A DNA stretch of 64,000 nucleotides from CAYXDO01 sp964463485 (GCA_964463485.1 CAYXDO010000012.1:47189-111188); one strand, 5' to 3'; shown: positions 7,295 to 16,216, numbered from the stretch's first letter. The notes: generated by a model from the letters alone, not told the origin. Program-made: numbers and translations.

Positions 7295-8735
7295 ACAGCT
7301 CTCCTTTCACGAGTTGGCTTCGAGCTCGACGAGCCGCGAAGCTCGAAACGATGGCGGACCCGACGATCCCCACGAAAATCAAGCCGCCCATGGCGGCCAA
7401 GAGTCCTCCGGCGCCCATCACGACGAGGCCGACGGACTCCGCGAGGCTCTTGACTTGCTGCTCGGTGGCGTAGGCCTTGCGGGCAGCGCCGTGCGCCCCC
7501 GCGAAGGCGAATCCGAGCACGAAGACGAGCTGGCCGGCCCCAAAGATCGGCACCTGCCACCGCGCCAGCCGCTCGGCGAGGCGGCCTGTCCGCTCCAGAC
7601 CAAGCGGCTCGAGCGCCGCCAACGCAAAACCCATGAACGCCGCAGTCACCCCGCCGATCGCCGCGTGGTAGTGCGCCGGAATGACGGTGTTGCTGCCCGA
7701 GATCAGCGCACCGAGCACGAAGCCCGTGATCGTGAGGATCGCGCTGGCGGCGAAGGTCCCAACGCTCTTGCTCGCGGCCCCCGAGAGCTCGAGCCCACGC
7801 CGCTTTGCGCGAGCGAGCGCGACGAGACACGCGATGAGTACGACGGAGATGACCGGGAAGATGCCGAGCTCCATGAGTCGCGTGAAGCCGACCCGGTGCG
7901 CCACACTCTCGGAGCCGCGCGTGGCCAAGAGCGGAGCGATGACGAGCGGGATCGTATACAGCGCGAACAGCCGGCGCGCCCAGGTGACGCCGAGGACTGG
8001 CCTGCCGACGACGCGGCCGACGAGCGACAGCCACACAGCCGCCATCGCGGCCGCGTTGGCGAACATGAGCACGTGCCCGCCTCCCCACATCATGAGCTCA
8101 TACCGAGACTCGGGCAGCAGCCCGCTCGGCGTCCCGAGCCACGCGCCCCAAAAACACACGAGGGCCGTCACGAACGCCAGCGCCGCCGCCTTGAGCGCGG
8201 GCGCGGCTTCTGCCGTTACCAGCGCCTCGTCCCCACCCTCCGCAGAGTCACTCGCTCGACCGCGCCCGAACAGCCTCGCGTTGAAGAGGGCGGCGAGCAC
8301 GCTGACCGCGAACACGACGAGCCCGAGCAGGAACATCGGGCTGTCGATCACCGGCACATAGTTGGCGAGGACCGGCGCCGCGCCGGTGTCTCCGGCTCCA
8401 AGCATCATCCCGATGACTCCGACGCCCGCACCCACCGCGCTCCGTACGCCGAGCTTCGATCGTGCCGCGGGGATGAGTTGAAACATCCCCGCGAGGAACG
8501 CGTAGAACCAAATCACCAGCGCCAGGTCGACGTGAACGACCAAGCAGCGCTTGAAGAACAGTGTGTCCGTGAATAGCCAAGACAGGCCGGGCATTCGCGC
8601 AAGCACGAGGAGCAACGCGAAGAAGCCCGCGAGCACGAGGCTCGTGCCCGCCACCGCGAACCAGCGTCGCGCTCCGGCCAGGTCGGCGACCTCGGCGTAG
8701 GAAGACCGTCGGAGGTCCAACCAGCTCTCGGACAC
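7284..8735 (-). CDS. Heme-copper-oxidase-like subunit I paralog with incomplete CuB site
   Basis: 483 residues, GTG start at 8735-8733, about 12 membrane helices. It keeps candidate heme ligands of the superfamily: His68 in CLVVHVDLALVIWF (helix II) and His355/His357 in IPAHYHAAIGGVTAAFMG (helix X). A His sits in the helix VI position (MMWGGGHVLMF, His221), but the adjacent His-His pair expected on helix VII is absent: only His280 is seen in SVAHRVGFTRLM. It may therefore hold hemes without a normal CuB centre, or bind another metal. It is the first gene of the run that contains a second, more complete subunit I, so it may be a structural or electron-relay partner (inference). Family databases would probably label it cbb3-like subunit I. 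Confidence 0.8.
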   Translation of the reverse strand: MSESWLDLRRSSYAEVADLAGARRWFAVAGTSLVLAGFFALLLVLARMPGLSWLFTDTLFFKRCLVVHVDLALVIWFYAFLAGMFQLIPAARSKLGVRSAVGAGVGVIGMMLGAGDTGAAPVLANYVPVIDSPMFLLGLVVFAVSVLAALFNARLFGRGRASDSAEGGDEALVTAEAAPALKAAALAFVTALVCFWGAWLGTPSGLLPESRYELMMWGGGHVLMFANAAAMAAVWLSLVGRVVGRPVLGVTWARRLFALYTIPLVIAPLLATRGSESVAHRVGFTRLMELGIFPVISVVLIACLVALARAKRRGLELSGAASKSVGTFAASAILTITGFVLGALISGSNTVIPAHYHAAIGGVTAAFMGFALAALEPLGLERTGRLAERLARWQVPIFGAGQLVFVLGFAFAGAHGAARKAYATEQQVKSLAESVGLVVMGAGGLLAAMGGLIFVGIVGSAIVSSFAARRARSQLVKGELYGR

Positions 8736-8944
8736 GGCCCGCCCCTACCCAAGTCTCGTGCCACGTCGAACAACTCCCGGGCAGCCTGCACAACGGCCGC
8801 GGGCGTATACCGCGGTATCCAGCTCGTCGCGTCGAGTATCCACATCCGGTCCGGCCCCTCGATCGCGGGAGGCTGAACGCTGTCGTTCTCGCGGGCTCGG
8901 TTCTTGCGCCGCCACGCCGCGTGCCCGCCGAGAGCGCCCAACCC
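8736..8944. promoter_or_regulatory. Divergent control region between the oxidase-like operon and heme O synthase
   Basis: 209 bases separate the GTG start of the minus-strand operon from the chosen ATG of the plus-strand heme O synthase. Both transcripts must start here or close by. No convincing -35/-10 pair or perfect inverted repeat was recognised, so the assignment rests on gene layout only. Confidence 0.4.
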
Positions 8945-9832
8945 ATGGTGGTCCCGTCCTCGGGACGACTCCGAAGACCCACCCCCATCGCCCTCCGCGA
9001 CTTCGCCGTGCTCACGAAACCCACGATCACCGCAACGAATGTCCTCACGTTCGCCGGTGGGTATGCGCTCACGAGCGCCGCGCCCGGCCTCGAGCTCGGG
9101 GCTGGATCGCTCGGAATCGGCCTCGTCGTGGCTTCGGCGAACGCCTTCAACATGGTGATCGAAGCCGACACCGACGCTCGCATGGCGCGAACCCGCGGCC
9201 GACCCATCCCGTCCGGGAGGATCTCTCGCGCGGAGGGTACCGTGCTCGCCACGGCCTTGGGCGGACTCGGGACGGGCGTGCTGAGTTGGCTCAACCCCAC
9301 CACCGCCTCGATCGCCTTCCTCTCGCTCGTCGTCTACGCCTTCATCTACACGCCGATGAAACACGCCACCCCCTGGGCCCTGCTGATCGGCGCGCTCCCC
9401 GGCGCAGCTCCGCCCCTGCTCGGCGTCACCGCCGCGACCGGGAGGGTCGGAGTCGTCGGGCTCCTGCTCTTCGCTCTGCTCTTCGTCTGGCAGCTCCCGC
9501 ACTTCCTCGCGATTGCTCTGCTCGCGCGCGAGGACTACTCGGCCGGCGGAATTCCCGTCGTGAGTGTCGTCTGCGGTGCGCGTGCGACCCGAACCTTGGC
9601 GTTCTGCTCATCGCTTGCGCTCGTTCCGACCGGCCTCATGCTCACCTGGCTCGGCGTGGCCGGGCCCGAGTTCGGCGCCGTCTCGACGGTGATGGCCGCG
9701 GGCATGGCGGCCTTCGCGGCCATCTCGATCCACAGCACGACCTCGCGGTCTTGGGACCGGCGGCTGTTCTTCGGCTCGCTCGTGTATCTGGTGGCCGCCA
9801 TACTCACTCTCACCGTCGGCGCCCTGCGCTGA
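8945..9832 (+). CDS. ctaB: Protoheme IX farnesyltransferase (heme O synthase)
   Basis: 295 residues from the ATG at 8945, which follows a GAGAG; an in-frame GTG at 8921 would add eight residues. It is a UbiA-superfamily membrane prenyltransferase of about nine helices. The first Asp-rich prenyl-diphosphate motif is NAFNMVIEADTDARMARTRG, followed by RPIPSGRIS; the second polar loop is FVWQLPHFLAIALLAREDYSAGG. The enzyme adds a farnesyl group to heme b, giving heme O, the precursor of heme A. Divergent placement beside the oxidase-like operon suggests that the operon's high-spin heme is of O or A type. No heme A synthase is seen in the window. Confidence 0.93.
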   Translation: MVVPSSGRLRRPTPIALRDFAVLTKPTITATNVLTFAGGYALTSAAPGLELGAGSLGIGLVVASANAFNMVIEADTDARMARTRGRPIPSGRISRAEGTVLATALGGLGTGVLSWLNPTTASIAFLSLVVYAFIYTPMKHATPWALLIGALPGAAPPLLGVTAATGRVGVVGLLLFALLFVWQLPHFLAIALLAREDYSAGGIPVVSVVCGARATRTLAFCSSLALVPTGLMLTWLGVAGPEFGAVSTVMAAGMAAFAAISIHSTTSRSWDRRLFFGSLVYLVAAILTLTVGALR

Positions 9833-9973
9833 GCTGTCGTTTTGAGCGGGAGGCGCGCGACCGCGTCCCTGCGCCGCGCTTCGATGAACGATTCGTGGAC
9901 CGCGATCTACTGGTCGGCCCTGCTTTACGCCTAGGTCGACTCCGCCCGGACGGGAATCGTGTACAGTCGACCC

Positions 9974-10367
9974 ATGGCGCGTCTCCTATCGAGCTCCGAG
10001 CGCATGGAGCTGGCCCAGCGTATTCTCGGCCGCCTCACCGAGGCGACGCGAGCAACTCAGGCATTTCTCTTCGACTCCGACGGTACGCAGTTTTGGTCGG
10101 CCCCCCGTGGAGCAGCGGCACGTCGATCTGCTCGCCGAGGCCCTCGACCTCTTGGAGGCCGAGGGACGTGTCCGTCCTGCGCCCTTCGTCGTTCACGACG
10201 CGGCCGGTCGATTCACGGCTTGCGCGTACTCTCCAGTCCTCGCGTTGTATGCGTTCGTCGTTCATGGCCCTGGGACCCTATGGGCCGAGAGTGTGCTGCT
10301 GCCGCTCCGACCCGCGCTCGAGCCCGATCTCCTCTTGCTCGGGCGGACGCGTAGCCTCGCGAGTTGA
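9974..10367 (+). pseudogene. Small gene broken by a frameshift at a run of six C
   Basis: From the ATG at 9974 the frame encodes a plausible start (MARLLSSSERMELAQRILG, then TRATQAFLFDSDG) up to the six-C run at about 10101-10106. After that point this frame becomes Arg-rich and non-coding in character. The next frame continues smoothly (VEQRHVDLLAEALDLLEAEG, then AGRFTACAYSPVLALYAF) to the TGA at 10365-10367. Removing one C joins the two into a protein of about 130 residues. The cause could be a real mutation, phase variation at the homopolymer, or a sequencing error. The product has no recognised family; its alternating pattern is loosely like small roadblock/LC7-type regulators, which is only a guess. 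Confidence 0.6.
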
Positions 10368-10407
10368 GGCTCGCGGCGGGAGCCCTGGCTTCTGCTATGC
10401 TCCAGCC

Positions 10408-11007
10408 GTGTTCATTGGCTTGCTCGTCGCCGCGGTGCTCGACCTCGACGTCGTCGAGGCGAATGCTCTGGAGCCCGAGCGAACCGCAGCGATCGTGCGG
10501 GTCGTCTCTGAGGAGCTCTCGAAGCGTGTGGGCACCGAGGTGTCGATTCATCGTTGTGCGACTGACTCGTCCTGTGGCGGGCCCGATGCGATCTTGGTGA
10601 GACTCATCGTTGCGCCCAAGAAGGTTCGGGTGACCTTCTCGAGGGGCCGCAGATCCTCGCAGCTCGACCTAGAGCGAGAATTCACCGCGGAGAGCCTTTG
10701 GGAGCCGATTCGGGCGGCGATCGCGGAGATCGTTCCGGAGGCCTTTGCTCCGGTGGCACCGCGGCCCGCGCGATCGGGTCCGCTCGGTCCCTGGGTGGTT
10801 GGCGGCGCGGGCATCGCGCTCGCTGTGACCGGCGTCGTCGTCGGAGTGGACGCGGGCCGCGCGACTCGCGAGCTTCAGTCGGCGGGTCCGACGGAAGTCG
10901 CGGAGGCGGCGAGCCACGCGGACCAGTCTGCGATCGCGGCCAACTTGCTCTTTGCCGCCGCCGGCTTGGCCGTCGCGGCGGCGATCGCATGGCTGGCGTT
11001 TCATTGA
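10408..11007 (+). CDS. Exported or membrane-anchored protein of unknown function
   Basis: 199 residues from the GTG at 10408, 40 bases after the frameshifted gene. The N-terminus is a short hydrophobic segment (FIGLLVAAVLDLDVVEA) that may be a signal sequence. The middle has alternating acidic and hydrophobic stretches. The C-terminal third contains two hydrophobic helices (GPWVVGGAGIALAVTGVVVG and LLFAAAGLAVAAAIAWLAF) separated by an Ala-rich polar stretch. That double-helix tail is common in myxobacterial envelope proteins of unknown role. No domain was recognised. Confidence 0.65.
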   Translation: MFIGLLVAAVLDLDVVEANALEPERTAAIVRVVSEELSKRVGTEVSIHRCATDSSCGGPDAILVRLIVAPKKVRVTFSRGRRSSQLDLEREFTAESLWEPIRAAIAEIVPEAFAPVAPRPARSGPLGPWVVGGAGIALAVTGVVVGVDAGRATRELQSAGPTEVAEAASHADQSAIAANLLFAAAGLAVAAAIAWLAFH

Positions 11008-11119
11008 GAGTAGGTCACAGAGCCAATCTTCGGGCCTTTGATCCAGCGTCTGCGATGGCACTGGCCGCGACGAGCTCTCGGCCTTCCGCTAGGGGACCGG
11101 ATGCTCCGCACCGTGGACC

Positions 11120-12859
11120 TCATCGGCGGTTGGTTTTGAAGGTGGTGACCTCGGTGGCGATCCCGCCGTAGCTCGGAGAGAAGGCGGCGGCACGATAGTA
11201 ATACGTCGTTGCCGGACTCAGCCCGTTGAGGATGATGTCATGTACTCTCCCGTTGGGAGTCGTAGCGGAAGTCTGGTCCGGGCCCTTTTTCCGATTGCTC
11301 CCGAAATTCACATAACCCGTGGCTTCGACGTTCGTTTGGAAATGGATGCGGACCGAGGTCGGCGTTTTATCGAGCACCACGACGTCCGCGATCTGGGTGA
11401 CCGGGGGCGCCGTAATGGCGAACGGCGCCGAGAGTGGCGAGAGATTTCCAGCGCCATCCCAGGCCTGGACTCGGTACTCATGCGTGGCGTCGACCACCGG
11501 CCTGGCATCCGTGTATTCGAGCCTCGGCGTGCTCCCGAGCAGCGCGCCGTCGCGGAAGACGTCATAGCCATGAACCCGACGATCGTCCGTTGCGGGGGCC
11601 CAAGTGACGCGAAGGTGGGTTCGATAGAGTTGAGTATCGACGACCTCGGTGACCACCAAACTCTCTGGCTGCGTCGGCGCGCTGTTGTCCGGCGTGAACG
11701 CCATGGCCCGCTCGACCGCCGCGTTCGCCTGAGGCCGACCGTACCCAAAGAACGGGTCGTGCCCGAGCTCGCCGATGTCCGCCGCCGTGTCGATGAGGAT
11801 GGACCGCGCCTCGACCGGAGTCAGCGAAGGGTTCGCGTCCCAAATCATCCCGAGGACGCCCGCTACGATCGGGGCCGAGAACGAAGTCCCCGAGAGGCTC
11901 GCCGTGCCGCCGCCGTAGGTCGTCACGATGGACTCACCTGGAGCGGCTAGATCGACCAGATCGCCAAACGTCGACCAGCTCGGCTTGTGATCGAGCGGGT
12001 CGGTCGCGGACACCACCACCAGGCTCGAAGTGTGCCCGCAGTCGATCTGCGCGCCTGAGTTGCCCGCGGCCACGACCACGATTCCACCGCGGTCGCGCAT
12101 GTAGTCGGCTGCCGTTCGAATGAGCTCGCTGCACGCCGCACCCTGATACGCGACGACCGCGGTCTTCGCGCCGTGGTCGGCCGCCCAGTTGATGGCGGTC
12201 GCGATGTGCGAGAAGTACGCCGCGCCGCTCGTGAGGTTCGTGACGCGGAGCGGCATGATCGCGCTGCCGAAGGCGACGCCAGCCGAGCTCGCCCCGTTGT
12301 TGCCGATCGCGGCCGCGGTGCCTGCCACGCTCGTGCCGTGCCAATTCACCGGCGACGAATCGTCTGAGTCGCTCACTACGTTCCAGCCAGGTACGAGCCG
12401 CAGGTCAGCGTTGGATCCATCCACGCCAGAATCGCAGATGGCCGTCACGACGCCCTCGCCGGTCGCCAGATCCCAGGCCGCCGGAGCGCCCATCAGCGCG
12501 TGATGCCATTGACTCGGATACTGCGGATCGTTCGGCACGAACGCCGGCGGAATCAGCTCGTCGACCTCGGCGAGCTCGACGCGGTGCCGCTCGAGCACGC
12601 GCAGCCTTTCGACCACCTCTTCAGGCGTATCGTCGGTCGAGACAGCCAGGACCTCGACGCCAAGCACGTTCGGCCGGCTCCGCGAGAGTCGATGATGTTT
12701 TCGGATGTCACTCCTCGTGCGCTCGTTGACGTTGCCTTTGAATTTCACCAAGACTCGGCTCGAGCTCGGCTCGGCTGAGTGCGCGGGACCGGCCAGCTCG
12801 AGAGTGAATAGAGTGGCCAGCAGAGCGATGCGGAGCTTCATCGCGCCCATGGAGAGCAC
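11120..12859 (-). CDS. Secreted subtilisin-family (S8) serine protease with fibronectin III-like tail
   Basis: 579 residues. A signal peptide (about 1-28, ending AGPAHSA) precedes an inhibitor-like propeptide (about 30-105). The peptidase domain carries the full catalytic triad: Asp near 143 (AICDSGVDG), His near 174 (NWHGTSVAG) and Ser near 324 (SLSGTSFSAPIVAG); the oxyanion Asn is in VVAAGNSG. The C-terminal 180 residues look like two fibronectin III-like modules (RVTWAPATDDRRVHGYDVF and a last module ending SPATTYYYRAAAFS). Extracellular proteases of this kind fit the predatory, degradative habit of myxobacteria. An in-frame ATG six codons later (MKLRIALLATLF) is an equally good start. Confidence 0.92.
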   Translation of the reverse strand: MLSMGAMKLRIALLATLFTLELAGPAHSAEPSSSRVLVKFKGNVNERTRSDIRKHHRLSRSRPNVLGVEVLAVSTDDTPEEVVERLRVLERHRVELAEVDELIPPAFVPNDPQYPSQWHHALMGAPAAWDLATGEGVVTAICDSGVDGSNADLRLVPGWNVVSDSDDSSPVNWHGTSVAGTAAAIGNNGASSAGVAFGSAIMPLRVTNLTSGAAYFSHIATAINWAADHGAKTAVVAYQGAACSELIRTAADYMRDRGGIVVVAAGNSGAQIDCGHTSSLVVVSATDPLDHKPSWSTFGDLVDLAAPGESIVTTYGGGTASLSGTSFSAPIVAGVLGMIWDANPSLTPVEARSILIDTAADIGELGHDPFFGYGRPQANAAVERAMAFTPDNSAPTQPESLVVTEVVDTQLYRTHLRVTWAPATDDRRVHGYDVFRDGALLGSTPRLEYTDARPVVDATHEYRVQAWDGAGNLSPLSAPFAITAPPVTQIADVVVLDKTPTSVRIHFQTNVEATGYVNFGSNRKKGPDQTSATTPNGRVHDIILNGLSPATTYYYRAAAFSPSYGGIATEVTTFKTNRR

Positions 12860-13202
12860 GCCGCATGCCGCTCGACCGCGGGCCGTACGTCGTGGTTTCT
12901 AACTCAGGACCCAACCCTAACAGGTCGCTGAAAAAGGCTCCGAAACTCATGATGTGCCCGTGCCCGTGCCGTGCCCTGCCCGAGCCCGAGCCCGTGCCCG
13001 AGCCCGATTCACCAGCGAGCGACGGCATCTTGCTTATCCATGCCGATCCGGGTTCGAACGGAACCCGACTCGCCGCACCTGCATCTGCAAAAATGCCCCG
13101 CGGGGCATTTTTGCTCGCTGGATTTGGGACGGGTACCTTCGGAGGTGGGTCTCGAGCCATCTCCGATCCATCTCCGATCCATCTCAGATCGCGCCGCCGG
13201 CG
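12860..13202. repeat. Repeat-rich 343-base spacer
   Basis: No supported gene. It holds three kinds of simple structure. At about 12954-13008 there is a degenerate 6-bp tandem array alternating CGTGCC and CGAGCC units. At 13087-13114 there is a perfect palindrome, listed separately. At 13157-13189 there are three copies of an 11-bp unit (CCATCTCCGAT, the third with one change). The promoter of the minus-strand subtilase should lie in the first part. Confidence 0.7.
13087..13114. terminator. Perfect 28-base palindromic, bidirectional-type terminator
   Basis: A perfectly self-complementary 28-base sequence whose core is GCCCCGCGGGGC flanked by A5 on one side and T5 on the other. On either strand this reads as a GC-rich stem followed by a T-run. 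It lies 89 bases beyond the stop of the minus-strand sigma54 regulator, so it most simply ends that transcript. Confidence 0.75.
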
Positions 13203-14582
13203 TTACCGGGAGCTCTCGTCTTTCGATCGGTCGAGGTACCGCTCCAGCTTGCGGTGGAGCGTTCTGCGATCCATGCCGAGCGCGTCGGCCGCCGCGGTCT
13301 TGTTCCCCGCGAGTTGGTCGATCACCCGCAGGATGTACCGCCGCTCGAGCTCCTCCATCGTGACCACCTCGTTCGGTCCGAGCTCGGGGATCGGGCGGTC
13401 GGCCGGCCTGAAATCCCGGACCTTCTCCGGCAAATCGTCCGGAATCAGAAGCCCGAAGCGGGCAAAGGTCACCGCCCGCTCGATGCAATTCTGAAGCTCC
13501 CGCACATTTCCCGGCCACCCATACGTCACGAGCTTCTCGGCCACCGCGGGAGACAACCCAGTCACCGGTTTGTTCATCTCCAGGGCGTACTTCTCGAGGA
13601 AATGCTGGGCCAGGAGCAGCATGTCGTGACCACGGGCTCGAAGCGGCGGGACCGGAATTCGAACCACGTTGATGCGGTAGTACAAGTCTTCTCGGAATCG
13701 GTGGGCCTGAACTTCGGCCTCGAGATTTCGATTGGTCGCCGCGACGATCCGCGCCTGGTACGGCTCCTCACGGTCGCTGCCTACCGGCCGCACCGTCTTC
13801 TCCTGCAAGGCGCGGAGGAGCTTTGGCTGCATCGAAAGCGGCAGCTCCCCGACCTCGTCCAAGAAGAGCGTCCCTCCGGTAGCGTTCAAAAAAAGCCCTC
13901 TGCGCGGGACCCGAGCATCGGTGAAGGCACCTTTTACGTGGCCGAAAAGCTCGCTCTCGATCAGCGACTCGGGCACCGCAGCACAGTTGATCGCGACGAA
14001 GGGTCCCTCCGCTCGTCGACTCTTCGAGTGGATCGCTCGCGCCACGAGGTCCTTGCCGGTGCCGCTCTCGCCGACGACCAAAAGTGTCGTGTCAGTCGAC
14101 GCGACCCGTTCGATCAGCTCACTGATTTCCTGGATGGCCGGGCTTTCTCCGATGAGTGCGGTGCTAACCTGCGGGTTGCTCGAGACCCCGGGGAGCCGCT
14201 TGAGCTCACTTCGGATCCAGCGATGATCGAGCGCGCGGCGGAGCGACGTGAGCAAGCGCTCGAAGTCGAAGGGCTTCTGGAGGAAATCACACGCGCCGAC
14301 TCGTATGGCTTCAATCGCGGTGTCGAGCGTTCCTCGACCCGTGATGACGATGACGGGAAGCTCCGGTCGGTTCTCTACGATACGTCGGCACAGCGTCAGA
14401 CCGTCCATTCCGCCGAGCTGCACGTCCGTGACCACCACGTCCACGTCCGTCTCCTCCAGGAAGGCGAGCGCTGCGTTCGCCGACGTTCGGGAAGACGCGT
14501 CGAAGTCGTTCAGCGAGAGGACTCGGACCAGCCCCGAACAGATGGCCTCGTCATCGTCGACGACCAGGACGCGATCGCTCAC
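13203..14582 (-). CDS. NtrC-family sigma54-dependent response regulator
   Basis: 459 residues in the standard three-domain order. Residues 1-120 form a receiver with acidic pocket VVDDDE and phospho-acceptor Asp53 (VVVTDVQLGG). About 140-385 is an AAA+ sigma54-interaction domain with Walker A GESGTGKD, Walker B GGTLFLDEVGEL and the R-finger region FREDLYYRINV. The C-terminus is a Fis-type helix-turn-helix (GNKTAAADALGMDRRTLHRK). The sigma54 contact loop reads GAFTDA instead of the usual GAFTGA. No cognate kinase is adjacent. It lies 58 bases after a lipoprotein gene on the same strand, and the palindrome at 13087-13114 probably terminates the transcript. Confidence 0.95.
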   Translation of the reverse strand: MSDRVLVVDDDEAICSGLVRVLSLNDFDASSRTSANAALAFLEETDVDVVVTDVQLGGMDGLTLCRRIVENRPELPVIVITGRGTLDTAIEAIRVGACDFLQKPFDFERLLTSLRRALDHRWIRSELKRLPGVSSNPQVSTALIGESPAIQEISELIERVASTDTTLLVVGESGTGKDLVARAIHSKSRRAEGPFVAINCAAVPESLIESELFGHVKGAFTDARVPRRGLFLNATGGTLFLDEVGELPLSMQPKLLRALQEKTVRPVGSDREEPYQARIVAATNRNLEAEVQAHRFREDLYYRINVVRIPVPPLRARGHDMLLLAQHFLEKYALEMNKPVTGLSPAVAEKLVTYGWPGNVRELQNCIERAVTFARFGLLIPDDLPEKVRDFRPADRPIPELGPNEVVTMEELERRYILRVIDQLAGNKTAAADALGMDRRTLHRKLERYLDRSKDESSR

Positions 14583-14640
14583 TCGGCCTTTACGATTGCA
14601 TCAGATCCTCGAGGCAATCAAGCAGTGGAACGCGCACGAT

Positions 14641-16209
14641 TTACTCCGAGAAGCTCAGGATCGCGAGCCATGTCGGAATCAGCCGCCCTGGGTTGCCTTG
14701 ATCGATCGCGATCGCATAGTGCCCCAAAGGATCGGCCACGCCTCCGTTCGCCGATCGGCTCGACCCGCTGTTCGGCACCACACACCACCCGTAGCGCGGA
14801 TGGTGCACGCCGATGAAGCCCGCAAAGCCGAAGACCAACCTTCGCTCCGCGGAGATCGACAGGCCGGCCATTTTCCCCGTGGTACCGGCTCCTAGGCGGT
14901 CCCCGATCCACTCGCCCGAGTCCTGCCGAAGGTAGGCCATCGTGTTCGCCGTGGCGATGGGTCCGGAGGGACCGGTGTCCACCGAGAGTACGGGCAGAAA
15001 GTCAGTCTCGGAGATCTCTTCGTCGAGCTGAAGCTCGAGTCGCCACGTGAGTTCTCCTCGGGCGCGAGTGAAGAGCCTCATTCCGCGAAACGACGGTGGG
15101 CTCGGCTCGCGCCGAGTCTCCACCACGGTCATGACATACTCCCGAAGCGCGTCCCCAGCATAGTCTGCGAGGTTGGGCGGAAACTCATCCGTTCTCTCGA
15201 TCGCAGACCTGCTCTGGCGGTCGAACTCGAAGACCTGAGTATTCGTGTAGAGCAGCACACGCTGGCCGTCGAGCGGAGCCATCCGGAACGGCGTTTTTGG
15301 CGTCGTGGCGGCAAATGGGCTCGGCCAGGGCGTACCCGGTCGACCCAACTCATCGGTCTCGAAGAGGTACTGGAGCGTCGTCGTGCTCGACTCCGCGGAT
15401 CCGAGGAACCCGAGCGTCGCCTCGCCCACGAGCTCGCGGACGACTATGAACGGCGCATCGAGCTCGAACTCGATGCTCGGATCGACTCGCTCTGGTCGCT
15501 GGCCGAGCGCGGGCAGGTCGAGGTGGGCGATGATCGCATGGGCCTGTTGGGCTCCCGTCTCCGGATCTCGCCTGTTCTGCAACCCGCCGAAGATGGCCAG
15601 GCCGTCCGGCCGAATGACCATCGCCTGATAGTCGGGAGCGTCGTCGACATCCGGCAAGTCACCCTCGAAAATCAGGCTCGTGTTCGGAGGGTCACAGAAT
15701 CCCGGTCCGATCTCGACCGCGAGGTCTCGCACCGTGGGTGATAGCTCGGCAAACTCACGCTCGACGGGGACCTCCACCTTGCCCCCTTCGGCGACGGAGA
15801 TCGAGAGCACTCGCAGCGGCTCGACGAACGGACTGCCCGGCCGAGTCCAGTCGAGCGGGCCCAGATAACGACTCGAGGAATCTGCGATCCGCAGCGGACC
15901 TGCCTGGAGCCGTAGGGAATCGAGGGACTCCGCGTAAGTCAACACGGACAAAGTCAGAGGCTCCCCTGAGTACGTTCGGTCGATTTCAGGCAAAATCTGC
16001 GCGACCGATGCGGTCGAAGCCGCCGCCAAGTGCCGGATCCCGCGAAGCCCGTGGACCGACAGGATCACGGTCTCGGACCCATCCAGCGCCTCGGGGGGAA
16101 TGCGAAGCGTGACGTCTTCCTCCACCGCGGAGCATGCGAAGAGGAACACCGCACTGTGAGAGAGCGCCTCGAAAACGAGGCTAGCGCCGCGCGAACCCGC
16201 CGAGCTCAT
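14641..16209 (-). CDS. Exported lipoprotein-like protein of unknown function
   Basis: 522 residues from the ATG at 16209-16207; upstream codons in the same frame overlap a separate small gene and are rejected as coding. The N-terminus (ALSHSAVFLFACSAVEEDV) resembles a lipoprotein signal with Cys after FLFA. The remainder is polar, rich in beta-type segments and low in predicted helix, and includes phrases typical of repeat or propeller-like surface proteins (QAMVIRPDGLAIFGGLQNR, RMAPLDGQRVLLYTNTQVFE). No domain was recognised. The preceding 71-residue gene ends 7 bases upstream. Confidence 0.7.
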   Translation of the reverse strand: MSSAGSRGASLVFEALSHSAVFLFACSAVEEDVTLRIPPEALDGSETVILSVHGLRGIRHLAAASTASVAQILPEIDRTYSGEPLTLSVLTYAESLDSLRLQAGPLRIADSSSRYLGPLDWTRPGSPFVEPLRVLSISVAEGGKVEVPVEREFAELSPTVRDLAVEIGPGFCDPPNTSLIFEGDLPDVDDAPDYQAMVIRPDGLAIFGGLQNRRDPETGAQQAHAIIAHLDLPALGQRPERVDPSIEFELDAPFIVVRELVGEATLGFLGSAESSTTTLQYLFETDELGRPGTPWPSPFAATTPKTPFRMAPLDGQRVLLYTNTQVFEFDRQSRSAIERTDEFPPNLADYAGDALREYVMTVVETRREPSPPSFRGMRLFTRARGELTWRLELQLDEEISETDFLPVLSVDTGPSGPIATANTMAYLRQDSGEWIGDRLGAGTTGKMAGLSISAERRLVFGFAGFIGVHHPRYGWCVVPNSGSSRSANGGVADPLGHYAIAIDQGNPGRLIPTWLAILSFSE

Positions 16210-16216
16210 CGCGGCC

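Noticed and set aside
1694..8735. Ordinary aa3 cytochrome c oxidase operon
   Set aside because: Subunit I lacks the HPxxY Tyr, no subunit III or IV gene is present, and a second subunit I-like gene and an FeS fusion are part of the run.
8758..11007. Plus-strand open frame of about 750 codons
   Set aside because: Its first 550 codons are a shadow of heme O synthase and of the spacer, with Arg-rich non-coding composition. Only the last 199 codons from the GTG at 10408 look like a gene.
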